Positions 48,884 to 58,662 of a stretch of DNA of 64,000 nucleotides are shown here, one piece after another. The stretch comes from Varanus komodoensis. Taxonomy: Eukaryota > Chordata > Lepidosauria > Squamata > Varanidae. Numbering within the stretch: the first letter of the stretch is position 1; each line of letters opens with the position of its first letter. The stretch is taken from the NCBI RefSeq assembly GCF_004798865.1, contig NW_025335438.1, positions 17,496,010-17,560,009 on the forward strand. The letters run 5' to 3'. Made by a program: the position numbers and the translations under genes. Below the pieces are notes generated by a model. It did no database searches. It was not told the origin of the DNA and saw nothing but the letters and a program-made list of their open reading frames with translations.

Positions 48884-49771
48884 AAGGATTGTAAAACATG
48901 GGGGTTCTATAGAGACCTAACAGAATTTGATCAAGTGATGCTTGAAACAGATGAGAAAATTATTAAAAGATTATATTTTTTTTTTTTTACTTGACAGGAA
49001 AATGGAAGAACAGGTTAAGGAAACTATGATAACATGGGCACAAAACTTTGGATTTAATGTTGAACTAGAAAAGTGACAAAAACTATGGGAAAGAAACATT
49101 AAAGTAACATTAGCAATTTCGTATAAAGAAAACTTATATAAAATGTTCTATAGATGGTATTTGTCACCAAGTCAACTAGCTAAGGTGTTTCCAAATATGT
49201 CAAATAGATGTTGGAAATGTAAACAAAGTGGGTACTTTTTATCATATGTGGTGGACTTGTGACAACGCAAAAAAGTACTGGATTAAAATACATAGATGGA
49301 TGGAGGAAATATTACAAAAACCCTTTGCTTTTAAACCCGAAGTTTTCTTGTTAGGCATTATACCGGAAGATGTTAACAGACAGGAAATGTATCTGATACT
49401 GCATCTAATTACAGCGGCGAGGATTGCATTTGCTCAGTATTGGGAAAAGTGAGGAGCTGCCCACCGATGGATTGATTGTAAGAAAGATCTTGGACTGTGC
49501 AGAAATGGATAGACTGACTTTATCGTTGAAGGAGAAAGAGGATACTGATTTCTATTGAACTTGGGACTCTTTTTATAATTGGCTGGAGAAACGGGACTTG
49601 GCGTAAATTTAGAGATGTTTTTCAAACTATGATAAATTAATTTGAATTTGATATTAGAATGTTAAAAAATATGTAGTAGGAGGTTGACCCAGTGAATCCA
49701 ATGTTTGTGATGTGTGTGACTTTTTTTTTTAGTGTTAGTTTAAAAATTTTAATAAAATATAGATATATAAA
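48884..49771 (+). mobile_element. L1 LINE 3' end with perfect target duplications
   Basis: It encodes the ORF2 C-terminus: CKTWGFYRDLTEFDQVMLET, EEQVKETMITWAQNFGFNVE, KWQKLWERNIKVTL-like, RWYLSPSQLAKVF, RCWKCKQ, FLLGIIPEDVNRQEMYLILH and LITAARIAFAQYWEK. The 3' UTR has 'ggttgacccagtgaatcc' and ends 'aataaaatatagatatataaa'. The flanks AAAGAAAGGAATGTG at 48869-48883 and 49772-49786 are an exact 15-bp duplication. It is severely 5'-truncated, with a few frameshifts, and belongs to the same family as the two minus-strand copies near 39-41 kb. Confidence 0.93.
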
Positions 49772-49786
49772 AAAGAAAGGAATGTG

Positions 49787-51951
49787 CTCTGTTCAAAGGG
49801 CAATTGATCTAATTCTTTAAAATGAGTGATGTAATGGGATGTGAATTTAGGATAAAACTGGTAGGATTCAAGATTTTCTTTGGAATCATATTGGTGCTCC
49901 CAACTTCCAGAGTATTCTGTATTGGGGTTTGTGGACTGGAACTCCTTGTCTTCTCTTCATCTGGAACAGTAAAACATCCCAGCTACAACTGAACCACTTC
50001 TTCAGAAAGAGACATATTAGAAATAAAAAGATTACTGTCGATGGCAAACAGCAGCCCCTATCCCTGCTGAATGTCAACATCAGCCCTCCCATGCCTGTCA
50101 CATACCCATTTATGACCTTACATATTTTTCCCATTGCAATCACATTTGCAAGTACAACAGCAGCTTAATAATTTTTGACACTTTTGGCTGATTGAATAAG
50201 AAAAAACATAGTTAGAAACAGATGCATTTCTCCCATGAAGTAATTTATAAGACTAGCTGGTCTAAATACAAATAGAGAAAATAACCCTACCATGTAAAAA
50301 TCTTCTAGTCATAGATAATCCAGGCTATGTCATTAGTTTTCTTAAATGAGGCTTAGGGGCCCAGGATATTTGTTGGGTATTTTATGAGTGGATGTGAAGC
50401 AACTCTAAAAAAAATAAAAATAGTTTTAAATACCATCTTACACTGAATCATCAGAACTCCATGGGACTTACCTCTGAGGAGACAAGCATAGGATTGATCT
50501 CCCAGTAATGATCATTCAGAAACATTGTTCTGGAGCAGTGTTTGTTCCTTTCAACCATTCACTGCATGTGTCCTCTTCAGGGCAGGAGCGTTTACTGCCC
50601 CCAGGTGCAAACTGTTATCCTACACACAACCAATTCTACTAACAGCAGCCAGTTTTTTAAAAGATCTTATTTTTATGGGGCTAGAGGTTTACAAGAACAT
50701 GGAACCTTGGAAGTATTTGAATATTGTGAGATAGTTGAAAGCATGGGCACCAGCTCTGACCAACTGAAGGAACTCATCAATGCAATTTGATCTGCTATGG
50801 TTAATTTCATTTGTTGCCCATTGGAACAAACTGAGGACAAGCACAGACCAGATGGCTCTCATCTCTGAAGCATGTGTTTATGTAACGGATGCAAATCGAA
50901 GTGGGGAAAAGCCTGTGCAGTAGAGCATGTTTTCACTTGAGCAATTTTATCACTGAGAACCAAGCCCCACTTAGCACAATAGGACATGCTTCCAAGAATG
51001 CATAGGATAGGGAATACTTTCGGTCTGTACTTCCCAGAATTGTTTATTCAGTGCTCTAACATTATTCTGGTGATAAATCCACTATTTTTTTTTCTGAAAG
51101 AGCAACCAGAGTAACGATTTATGTTCACACCAGTTTTAGTGGATAATTACCCAGGAAATAAATTATTAATTTTAATCGTTGTGTCTAAGGCTTGGAACCT
51201 AAGAACACACTCCTATGCAAAGTGCATTCCTGTCGCCACTTATCTGGGAAATAAACCAACTGACTTTTTCAGCAAAAACAATGACCTACATCTACATAAA
51301 CATAAACGGGATTATGATACATACATATTCTAGAAGGAACAAATTCCATTTAACATGATGGGGCTTGTGACTAAGCATGCCGTAAACTGCTTCTTTAGGA
51401 TCCCATTAAAAAAAAAAACCCATAGCAAACCCTGCAGTGAGAAACATCTCATTTCACTGTGAATGGAATTATAACTGAGCAAAAGTTAAATATGAATGAT
51501 GCTAATTCATACACGTTTCATGAAATTATTTCCCAGTAGATTTAGATTTTTTCCCTTAAGTAGATTTAGTAAATTTGGTGCTATTTTTAAATCCTTCTAA
51601 TTGGCTTCAAAAACATTTTGAGCATTAATTTAGCTGTCATTAACCTTTTGGACACTATTTTGGATTAAGTTTTTCAGTCTGATGGTAAAATGCTAGCATT
51701 TATTTTAGACCAGCTGCCTGGAGAGCTTTGCTACTACTATCCTAAGCAATACTGACTGGTGCTAACAGCCATGGGACTTAACCAGGAGGAAGCATTCAGG
51801 TTCTGATTAACACTGTGATCCTATCAATGTTGACTAAGAATTCCAAGGAATTAAGTCTAATTGTAGGTCTACTGCTAATGCTTTGGAGATTTCATATCTT
51901 CCAGTTTAGTGTAATCTCAGGTGTTACTTAATTATTCTCGCAAGTTTAACA
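49787..51951. other. Gene-free stretch downstream of SOX17
   Basis: There are type A foldback remnants at about 50450-50500 (ccatgggacttacctctgaggagacaagcataggattga) and 51338-51390. The block 51590-51720 has no repeat signature and is a candidate conserved noncoding segment by appearance only. Confidence 0.45.
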
Positions 51952-52050
51952 GTTTAAATCAGCCTTCCCAATGCGCTTTCCATTCCTTGTTGGGAAATTA
52001 TAGGAATGATAGTCTCATTCATCTAGAAGCTGAGGAAGGCTGGTTTAAAC
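51952..52050. mobile_element. Compact hAT-like MITE with intact arms
   Basis: GTTTAAATCAGCCTTCCC (51952-51969) pairs with GAGGAAGGCTGGTTTAAAC (52032-52050), about 16 of 18 bases. The middle 'ccattccttgttgggaaattataggaatgatagtctcattcatctagaag' is a decayed version of the 'actacaactcccagaatg' MITE core. Confidence 0.65.
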
Positions 52051-52386
52051 ATACCGGCTAGACATACCATTCTTCTGGTTTCTCGAAGTTCCCAGAGAAC
52101 ACCCATAAGCATTTAAGGCACCATCCTAGGCATATTTCGAGATAAAAAAGGTATTGCCGTTCAGGTGAGTCCCTGCATGCTGTTGTTCCATGTAAATGTA
52201 TATAGGATTGTGCCTTTGAGAGACACTCAGCACAGGCTGTGTTAAACACACGGGTGGGCTGTGAAGGATCGCTCCAACTCTGCACTCTTAGAAAAGGAAA
52301 TGCTGGGTTTTAATAGGCTCAACATGTGAAATCCTAGAAAAACGACACATTACAAACACCATCATGCATAACCATCTGGGTTGTTA

Positions 52387-52392
52387 TTTATT
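52387..52392 (-). terminator. SOX17: Candidate SOX17 polyadenylation signal (AATAAA)
   Basis: The plus strand reads tttatt, so AATAAA lies on the SOX17 strand about 350 nt past the stop codon. It is the first canonical hexamer I noticed downstream of the stop, apart from an AATAAA-like run (caataaatag) at 52683-52692 that would be very close to the stop and reads on the wrong strand. Actual cleavage is unproven. Confidence 0.45.
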
Positions 52393-52742
52393 GCCCAGCC
52401 GTTTCCTAGTCAAACGTTTCCTGGGATATTGAAGTCATTCTGTACAAAGCCCCACAAGGGTGTATAAAAACCGCGGACCGAGGCACTCGAGGGAGCGGCT
52501 GCGTGTTTTGCTTGTCCTCAAAGCTGCCCACGAAGAGTTTCGCGGCCGGCACGTGCGGGGAGCGTTTGCGCTTTGCGGGCGGGGAAGAAGAACCAGGAAG
52601 CCCCGCACCCTGCGGTGGAGCTCTTTGGTCCCGCTCGAGTTTCTCTAAGTGGCCTTCGAAAACATTTAGTCGCCAATAAGTTACAATAAATAGAGCCAAG
52701 GCGGTCCGTCAGTCTGTCCCTGCAGCCATCCCGCGCAAAGCC

Positions 52743-53644
52743 TCAGAGCTCCGGATAGGCTCCGCCCCCGCCCGCGGCCGCGCAATAGTAAGCGGCGGCG
52801 GCGGCGCTGGCCTCGGAGCCCTCGTGGCCCGCGTACGAGAAGCCCAGGTCGGCAGGCCTGCAGCCGAAGGGCAGGTACTGCTCGAACTCGGCGCGGTCCA
52901 CGTCGGCCAGCAGCTCCACGTCGTGCGCGGGCAGGTGCTCCAGGCCCACGGCGGCGTCGCCTCGGCGGCAGGGCGGGTGCTGCTGCTGCGCGGGGTCCTG
53001 GGCGGGCGAGGGGGCGGCATAGGGGTGCAGAGGGACCGAGAAGCGGCCCCGGAAGAGCCCGGCGCCCGCGGGAGCGGTGCTGCCGTTGCCGTGCGCGGCG
53101 GCAGGGGCGCCGTTGCAGGGGTACTCGGCGCCGGGGGGCGTGGGGTAGCCGTAGGGTCCCAGCAGGCAGCCCCCTTCCTCGGGCTGCGGCGGCGGGAAGA
53201 AGGCGGGCTCCGCGCACGTGCCGCCCTGCGATTCGGGCTCCGGCGTGGGCAGGCTGTAGCTTCCGAAATGGGGCCCCAGGGCGGGCAGCGGGAGCGGCGC
53301 GCAGTCCCGGTAATGGAAAGCGCCGCTGGTGTAGCCCGGCTGCTCGGGGTAGGGCAGCCCGAGACCTTCGCAGCCGCCGGCCGCCCCCGTCTCCACGGGC
53401 AGGCCCAGCGGCTGGTGCTGGTGCGGCGGCGGCGGCTGGTGCTGGTGCTGGTGCTGCTGGACCGGGAGGAAGCCGCCCGCGCCATCGGGCGCGCCGTCTC
53501 CGCGCTTCAGGCGCTTCACCTGCTTCCTGCGCCGCGGCCGGTACTTGTAGTGCGGGTGGTCTCGCATGTGCTGCAGCCGCAGCCGCTCCGCCTCCTCCAC
53601 GAAGGGGCGCTTCTCCTCCTGTGTCAGCGCCCGCCACGACTGGC
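52743..53644 (-). CDS. SOX17: SOX17 exon 2: rest of HMG box and transactivation domain
   Basis: This exon encodes residues 100 (second and third codon bases) to 399. It completes the HMG box with [20 protein letters not shown] and [17 protein letters not shown]; the basic tail is a nuclear localisation and DNA-binding segment. Glu119 sits where mouse Sox17 has Glu122, the SoxF residue that distinguishes partner choice from SOX2 (Lys). The C-terminal half is Pro/Gly/Ala-rich with a His/Gln-Pro run ([14 protein letters not shown]). It retains the conserved [12 protein letters not shown] motif (EFEQYL at about 352-357) linked to transactivation and beta-catenin contact. The end ([15 protein letters not shown]) differs from human YYCNYPDV. 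The acceptor is cggcag/GCCAG and the stop is at 52745-52743. The base composition is very GC-rich, which produces long meaningless frames on both strands. Confidence 0.97.
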
Positions 53645-54714
53645 CTGCCGAGCGGAGAGAAGCACAGAAGAGAGCGCATCAAGACACGGAGCCCACGCTT
53701 GGCCGCGCAGGCCGGCGCTTCTCGGAAAAACCTCTCTGCCAAGTCGTTGCAAACCACCGAGCTGGTTGGAGGCGCGCCTACAGCCCCCTTGCAAGGCGAG
53801 AGCCTTTGCGCAGTGCGTAGCCATGCCCGAAACAGCGCGGCGCTTCCGGAGGGCATCGGCATGGGGCGTTGCGCGTGCTTGTGTGCCACCGTGCCGGGCA
53901 CTACCAAGTAAATCAATCAATCAATCGTTTCTCTACTTATTAGTCTCGAGCGCCGTTTGTGGCGGAAAGACAGGATGCAAATAAACAAAAGTAAAATAAG
54001 CAATTAAAGCCAACACACGCACTGCTTTAAAATCAAAAGGAAAGGCACTGAAATCAGGATTGTTTCGCTATGTAAGCTTCAGGGAAGCACCTTACGCTCT
54101 AACTGATTTCCTCGTTGCTTTTCGTCCCGTTTTAACTCGGCCTGAATCCCTCCTTCGCTGCCTCCTGCCCGCTCCATCGCGGCCAGGGGACTTAACCCGT
54201 TGCGTTGCTTGGGAAAATGCGAGCAAGCGTTCTTCCTGCGCTGCGGCCGAAGCTACCTGGATACTGGAAGGGCCTCGAATCTCGCGTTCACGTGGGCCAG
54301 CCGGTTTCCACGGGAAGGCAAAGCCACTCCAGAATAACGTCGAAGCGGCAGCTTTTTTGGCTGCAGACCTACTTGGGAAGCAATTCAGGACTGTACCCAA
54401 TGTTAATCCGTGCATTAAGTAAGCTGATCCTAAGTTTCCCTCAAACAAGTAGCTTTACTTCCGAGTAAAGGAGTGAGCTTAGGGCGAGCTGTTCATCAGC
54501 TGAGGCAAAAATCACAAACGGATCTAATGTGGTGAGAACACGGATCAGTTCCACTTTTCAGGAACGCAGGCTACTCCGCTTGTGTTCGCGCGCCTTCGCA
54601 GCCCGGGTTTGCGGTGGTTAGAGCAGAACTTTACAATAGGGACAAAACGCCTAGTTGCCAAAGGACCGTCCTCCTTCCAAGCCCGCCGCCCGTAGCCTCG
54701 CCCGCCGGACTCAC
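53645..54714 (-). other. SOX17: SOX17 intron 1
   Basis: This 1.07 kb CpG-rich intron interrupts the HMG box in phase 1, after ..SKML-G. It has a GTGAGT donor (54714-54709) and an ag acceptor (53646-53645). An intron at this HMG-box position is shared by SOX7, SOX17 and SOX18. Open frames within it have no recognisable content. Confidence 0.93.
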
Positions 54715-55012
54715 CTAGCATCTTGCTGAGTTCGGCGTTGTGCAAATCCGGATTCTGCTGCGCCAGCCGCTTGCGCTCGTCCTTGGCCCAGACCATGAAG
54801 GCGTTCATGGGGCGACGGATTCGGGCTTCCCCCTTGGCCCGTCCCGGCGCTGCCTGATGCCCTTGACTGGCGGCCGCCTCGCCCTTGCCCTTGCCGTCTG
54901 CCAAGGGGCTCAGCGACTCTGCCCACTGGCACTGCATCATGAGGGGAGGAAGCGAGCACCGTCCTTGCGCCTGGTCGTCGCTACTGGCGTACCCAGCATC
55001 GGGGCTGCTCAT
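54715..55012 (-). CDS. SOX17: SOX17 exon 1: N-terminus and first part of HMG box
   Basis: SOX17 is a SoxF-group transcription factor that binds ACAAT-type sites through its HMG box. It directs endoderm, arterial endothelial and blood development and modulates Wnt/beta-catenin output. The start [20 protein letters not shown] matches human [16 protein letters not shown], so ATG at 55012-55010 is chosen over the in-frame GTG two codons upstream; it has G at -3. [17 protein letters not shown] also matches human. The HMG box starts at about residue 64 ([20 protein letters not shown], with the Phe72-Met73 minor-groove wedge) and is cut by the intron after Leu99. The exon is 298 coding bases and, with exon 2, makes 1200 bases or 399 residues (human 414). 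It is complete and looks functional. Confidence 0.98.
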
Positions 55013-55179
55013 TTCCACGCCGCTCTGGCGGGAAGGTCGCTTCTCGCCCCTTCCTGGCGCCCCGGACGGCTAGCCTGCGGGTGGGTTGAGCCTGTCGGGA
55101 CGCCTTCCGAGGGCCAGGCTGCGGAGGGAGGGCGTGCGTGCGTGCAGAGACGGGCCGCGGGAGCTGGCACTTGAGTCGC

Positions 55180-55250
55180 TGGCGGTGGACACCGCGCGGC
55201 TTCGTTTAAACGGAGTAATGGCCAATCGGGTGGTGTGGGCGGGACCTGGG
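55180..55250 (-). promoter_or_regulatory. SOX17: SOX17 proximal promoter elements
   Basis: On the SOX17 strand, in order, there are a GC box (cccgccc, 55243-55237), an inverted CCAAT box (attgg, 55226-55222) and a TATA-like TTTAAA (55210-55205, inside the palindrome gtttaaac). This spacing suggests transcription starts near 55180, about 165 nt before the ATG. The boxes are seen; the start site is inferred. Confidence 0.5.
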
Positions 55251-55360
55251 ACGGCGGCGCGGGCAAGGAGAGGACCAGTTCCATCTGCAATCCACCTGTA
55301 TGGGGCCTGGCCAGGAGTAACCTTTCCAGCGAGGAGAGGCTTTTTCCATGACTGGAGGCT

Positions 55361-55413
55361 TACGTGGAAGTAAATTCCATTGAAGTCTATGGGATCTACT
55401 TTCATGTAAATGT
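55361..55413. repeat. Foldback element, type A, next to the SOX17 promoter
   Basis: The left arm TACGTGGAAGTAAATTCCAT (continuing TGA) pairs with the right arm, reverse-complemented TACATGAAAGTAGATCCCAT (continuing AGA). This matches the recurring 'TTCTGAGTAAGTCCCATTGA' foldback family of squamates. It lies about 350 bp upstream of the SOX17 ATG. Confidence 0.7.
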
Positions 55414-57504
55414 GGTGAGGCGCGGGGCGAGAGACCCTAAGTTGGCTCGCTATAGGTGACCGGAAAGAGAGGGGAGAGAAATCTTTATGTATGGGACGAC
55501 TGTGTTTGTTGTTTTTATGGGCACTGGGGGGGGGGGGAGCACTTTCGACCTATTTTGTCTGTTTCCTGTCTAGTGGACTGTTTCCTGGGCAGGAAATGTC
55601 ATGATAAATCCTATGTAAGAATACATTTTCAGGGATTAGTTGATGGAGCACCTCGTTAACGTTTTAAAAGTTGTTTTCACGTAAGATTCTTACGAATTCG
55701 TTTTGTATGGGTATCGCACGGATGAGTGCTTGCGTGGCTGCTCACAGACATTGATTTATAGAAGATTTTTTAAAAATGTAATTTCTGCATCATAGGATCA
55801 TAAGTATTGTTGATACATAAAATTTTCATCTTCTTGCTTCTGTTTTTCAAACTAATAACTGTGATTCTATTTATACATTTACTTGGTTCTGAGTATTTCA
55901 ACAGCAGGAACTCATCTCAAGTAGAAACAAGTGATCAACCTGCAGGATTTCTTAGGGTAAGAGGATATAATGTATTTTCACAGTAGTTTTATATGAAAGT
56001 CCCAAATATGTTAATGTGTACCTACCAAATTGTTGATTCTATTGATTGAGTTTTGTGTGGATACAGGAAAATTCATGTAGGAAGAAATGAAAATACAGGG
56101 TGCATCCTAAATAACTAGAAACATATTATATCAATTCTAGTGAAAAAATATACTTCCAACATACTGAGGATTTCAAGTTTAGCTGTAAGTTAGCTTTTAC
56201 GTGGTGTTATTGAATACACTCATGTTTATACATAAACACAGCTCCATGTGTCTTTAATGTCACACCTGAAAACTAGGAGCATCACTGTACTTCCTTGGAA
56301 GTAGATTCCTCTGAAATTAATGGTTCTTACTCCAGCATAATATCTACAGCATGCATTTCTAAACACAGTGGGACTGCTTTAGAGTAAACATGCATAACAC
56401 TGAGCTTCATACTTGGAGATGTCAACTGAGTATCTCTGGACAAGGAACTTCAAACCCACCTGAGCTTCAGAGGAACTCACTACAGCACTGCCTTAAACCA
56501 GCCTCATCCATTCTGTAAGTTTTACTTGTCCAAACAGTTATTAATTCATTCTGTCCTTTCCCCTTTGAAGAGCTAAACATATTAACCTGCCTGTAAAACC
56601 TTTCCCGAGTTTCACTTTTCTCATAACCAAAAGTCTTTAGAACTGGGATTCACGGGACCATGTGGTCCTCAAACTAAAAGGAGGTTGTGGGTCTTAAATT
56701 TCCCTCTGCATAATTCCATCGTAAGTAATTTGTATGTGGAGCTTTTGGAGATAGTTTACTGTCATGATCTGAAATGCTTGGGGTGCTCATTTAAGAACAA
56801 ACAAAGGGGGAATTTTCCGTTGACAGGGCCGAAAGCTCATCTGAATTGGGGGGCGGGGGGGATGAAATTAAGACGCTGAAAGCGCAGGGCTTGGCGGAGC
56901 GTCTGCCTCGGCCTGTGCGCCTCTCCGCGCTAATCACTTTGAAAACCTCTTTGGGATTCCCCGTCAAAATGTTCAATTCCGCTAGATAATGGGAAGGCAT
57001 TGCGCGGCTTCAGGAAAGCGCAGAGCGACTGAGTGCTATCTTTGGAAAGTATCTGTGACCCTGGGCCAGACGGTACAGAAGCAGCTACAGAGGAAGCAGA
57101 TTGCTTCGCTAGCAACGCCGCCTTCTCCACCTGCCCCCCTCCACAGCGCAGCCGCCTCCGCCGTGTGCCTGCCACCTCGCCACCGCTGGCGCCGCTGGGC
57201 GTGAAGCCGCCGGGCTCTGGGACACCTTGCAATGACAAGCTTTACCTTGCGGATCGGACTGCTCATTCAAGGGGGATGCGCACACATATTGCTGCCCCTC
57301 AAGCTTGGCTCACCGATCCCCTTTTTCCGTTCAGCGGAGAAAGAGGCAAGCCAAGCGGCGTCACTCCCATTGCATCGGAGCGAAATGCAGCGGGGTCCCT
57401 TTGGTGCGGCCATAGGGATCCCGTAATCCCTTCTCATGAGTTTCACTCACCCCCGCCCCCCGCCTTCAACTCCGTTTAGCGCCTAGGAAACGGCTTTGTA
57501 CCGA

Positions 57505-57620
57505 AGCAGGCCATTGGTCCATCTAGCTTCGGATTGTTGTCCCACCGACTGGTGGCAACTCCAATCCAGAGTCTCCAAAGGGAGGTTTGAGTTGCCGAGA
57601 AAGGAACAGCGACCTCCGCA
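57505..57620 (-). mobile_element. tRNA-SINE fragment ('TAGCTCAGTGGTAGAGCAT' type), reversed
   Basis: The plus strand reads 'aagcaggccattggtccatctagcttcggattgttgtcccaccgactggtggcaactcc' and 'ccagagtctccaaagggaggtt', the 3' body of the SINE at 20650-20838 in reverse (agaccattggtccatctagctcagtattgtctacactgactggcagcggctctccagggt). The tRNA head is eroded. Confidence 0.7.
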
Positions 57621-58574
57621 CGAAAAACGCTTTATTTATTATTATTAAAACACCAGGTTAGAAAGTCAGGAAATAATCAAAGTATTCCCCGATTGTCGGC
57701 GCTCCAGATTCAGTTTCTTTACATTGTTCCTCTCTAGGATGAAAGGAAGAAAAGTTTTCTGAGCTAACCAAAGCTCAGAAAGTTAAAAGCGATCGAGAGC
57801 GGACAGTGGACGAGTTTCACTAGAAAGCTCTGTAATCGAAGGCTATGGAGAGGGGAGCCTCTGTCGATAGCAATTGCACTTCGAAATCTGCATTCCCTCG
57901 AGCCACGGCATCCTCTAGCCCTAACGTGAGAGCCCCTCTCCCCATGAACACATTACGGTGAAAATAAACTCCGCGGAAACCCTGAAAGCCCTTTCCCCTG
58001 CGTCAAGAGGCTACAGGCGCAAATCCTCTGTATGATTAGGCTGCAAAAAGTCCCCGTGGCCGGCTGGGGAGTGTTAGGAATTGTTGCAGGACTTTGTTTG
58101 GTCCAAAAATGCACAGGATCGCCCTCGAAGGAGCAAGGCTGTCTAGACGCTGGCTGGACCGTGCGTCCCGTAGGGGAATTTTCAGTCCAGAACTAGTTTG
58201 TGTAAGTGCTGGCCTACAGGAGGTTCAGATCTGTTACCGCCTGTGCGGGTGCTTTAATCACACACCATGTGTGAACGACCGAACCGATGCCAGGACGTGT
58301 CATCACCAGCCACTGCTCCGCGAATGGCCACTGGTAACGCAATCCAGCGATCCTTTCTGCATTCCACCCCCACCAGGCACAGCTTGCCCCGACTACGTCA
58401 TGCGGCCGATGGAGTGGAATGGTTTATTCGTCTTTTAGGTGCCGAAAACCTCTTTGTTGCTCCGGGCTGTGTGCGTGAATTTCGAAGTAGCGCTCCCTAA
58501 GAGTTCGGAATTGATGGGGTTTTACGGCTAAGGAGACGTGCGTAAACTCCCCGCCTGCACCAGGCACTTACTGA

Positions 58575-58662
58575 TGCAATCGTGAGCACAATGTCTACTC
58601 GGGAGTAAGCCTCACGGACTTCGGTGAGATTTGCTCCCCGTTAAGTCTGCCTAGGATTGCAT
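58575..58662. repeat. Foldback element, type A, nearly complete
   Basis: It reads 'gcaatcgtgagcacaa' outside, then ACTCGGGAGTAAGCCTCACG pairing with the reverse complement of the later 'tgagatttgctccccgttaagt', and closes with 'ctgcctaggattgcattc'. This is the type A consensus (caatcct..gcac..ttactcggGAGTAAGtccc / gggacttactcc..gagt..ctaggattgc). It is the most complete type A copy in the window. Confidence 0.75.

Noticed and set aside
52681-53916. 411-residue minus-strand frame overlapping SOX17 exon 2 in another phase
   Set aside because: It is a wrong-frame reading of SOX17. The HMG box and C-terminal motifs are only in the frame reported.
52824-53984. 386-residue open frame on the plus strand opposite SOX17
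   Set aside because: It is the antisense shadow of a very GC-rich coding exon and intron. It crosses the SOX17 splice site with no own splice signals and has biased Arg/Ala/Gly composition and no domain.
57033-57479. 148-residue plus-strand frame in the upstream CpG-rich block
   Set aside because: Arg/Pro/Ala-rich composition typical of CpG islands, with no domain and competing frames on both strands.
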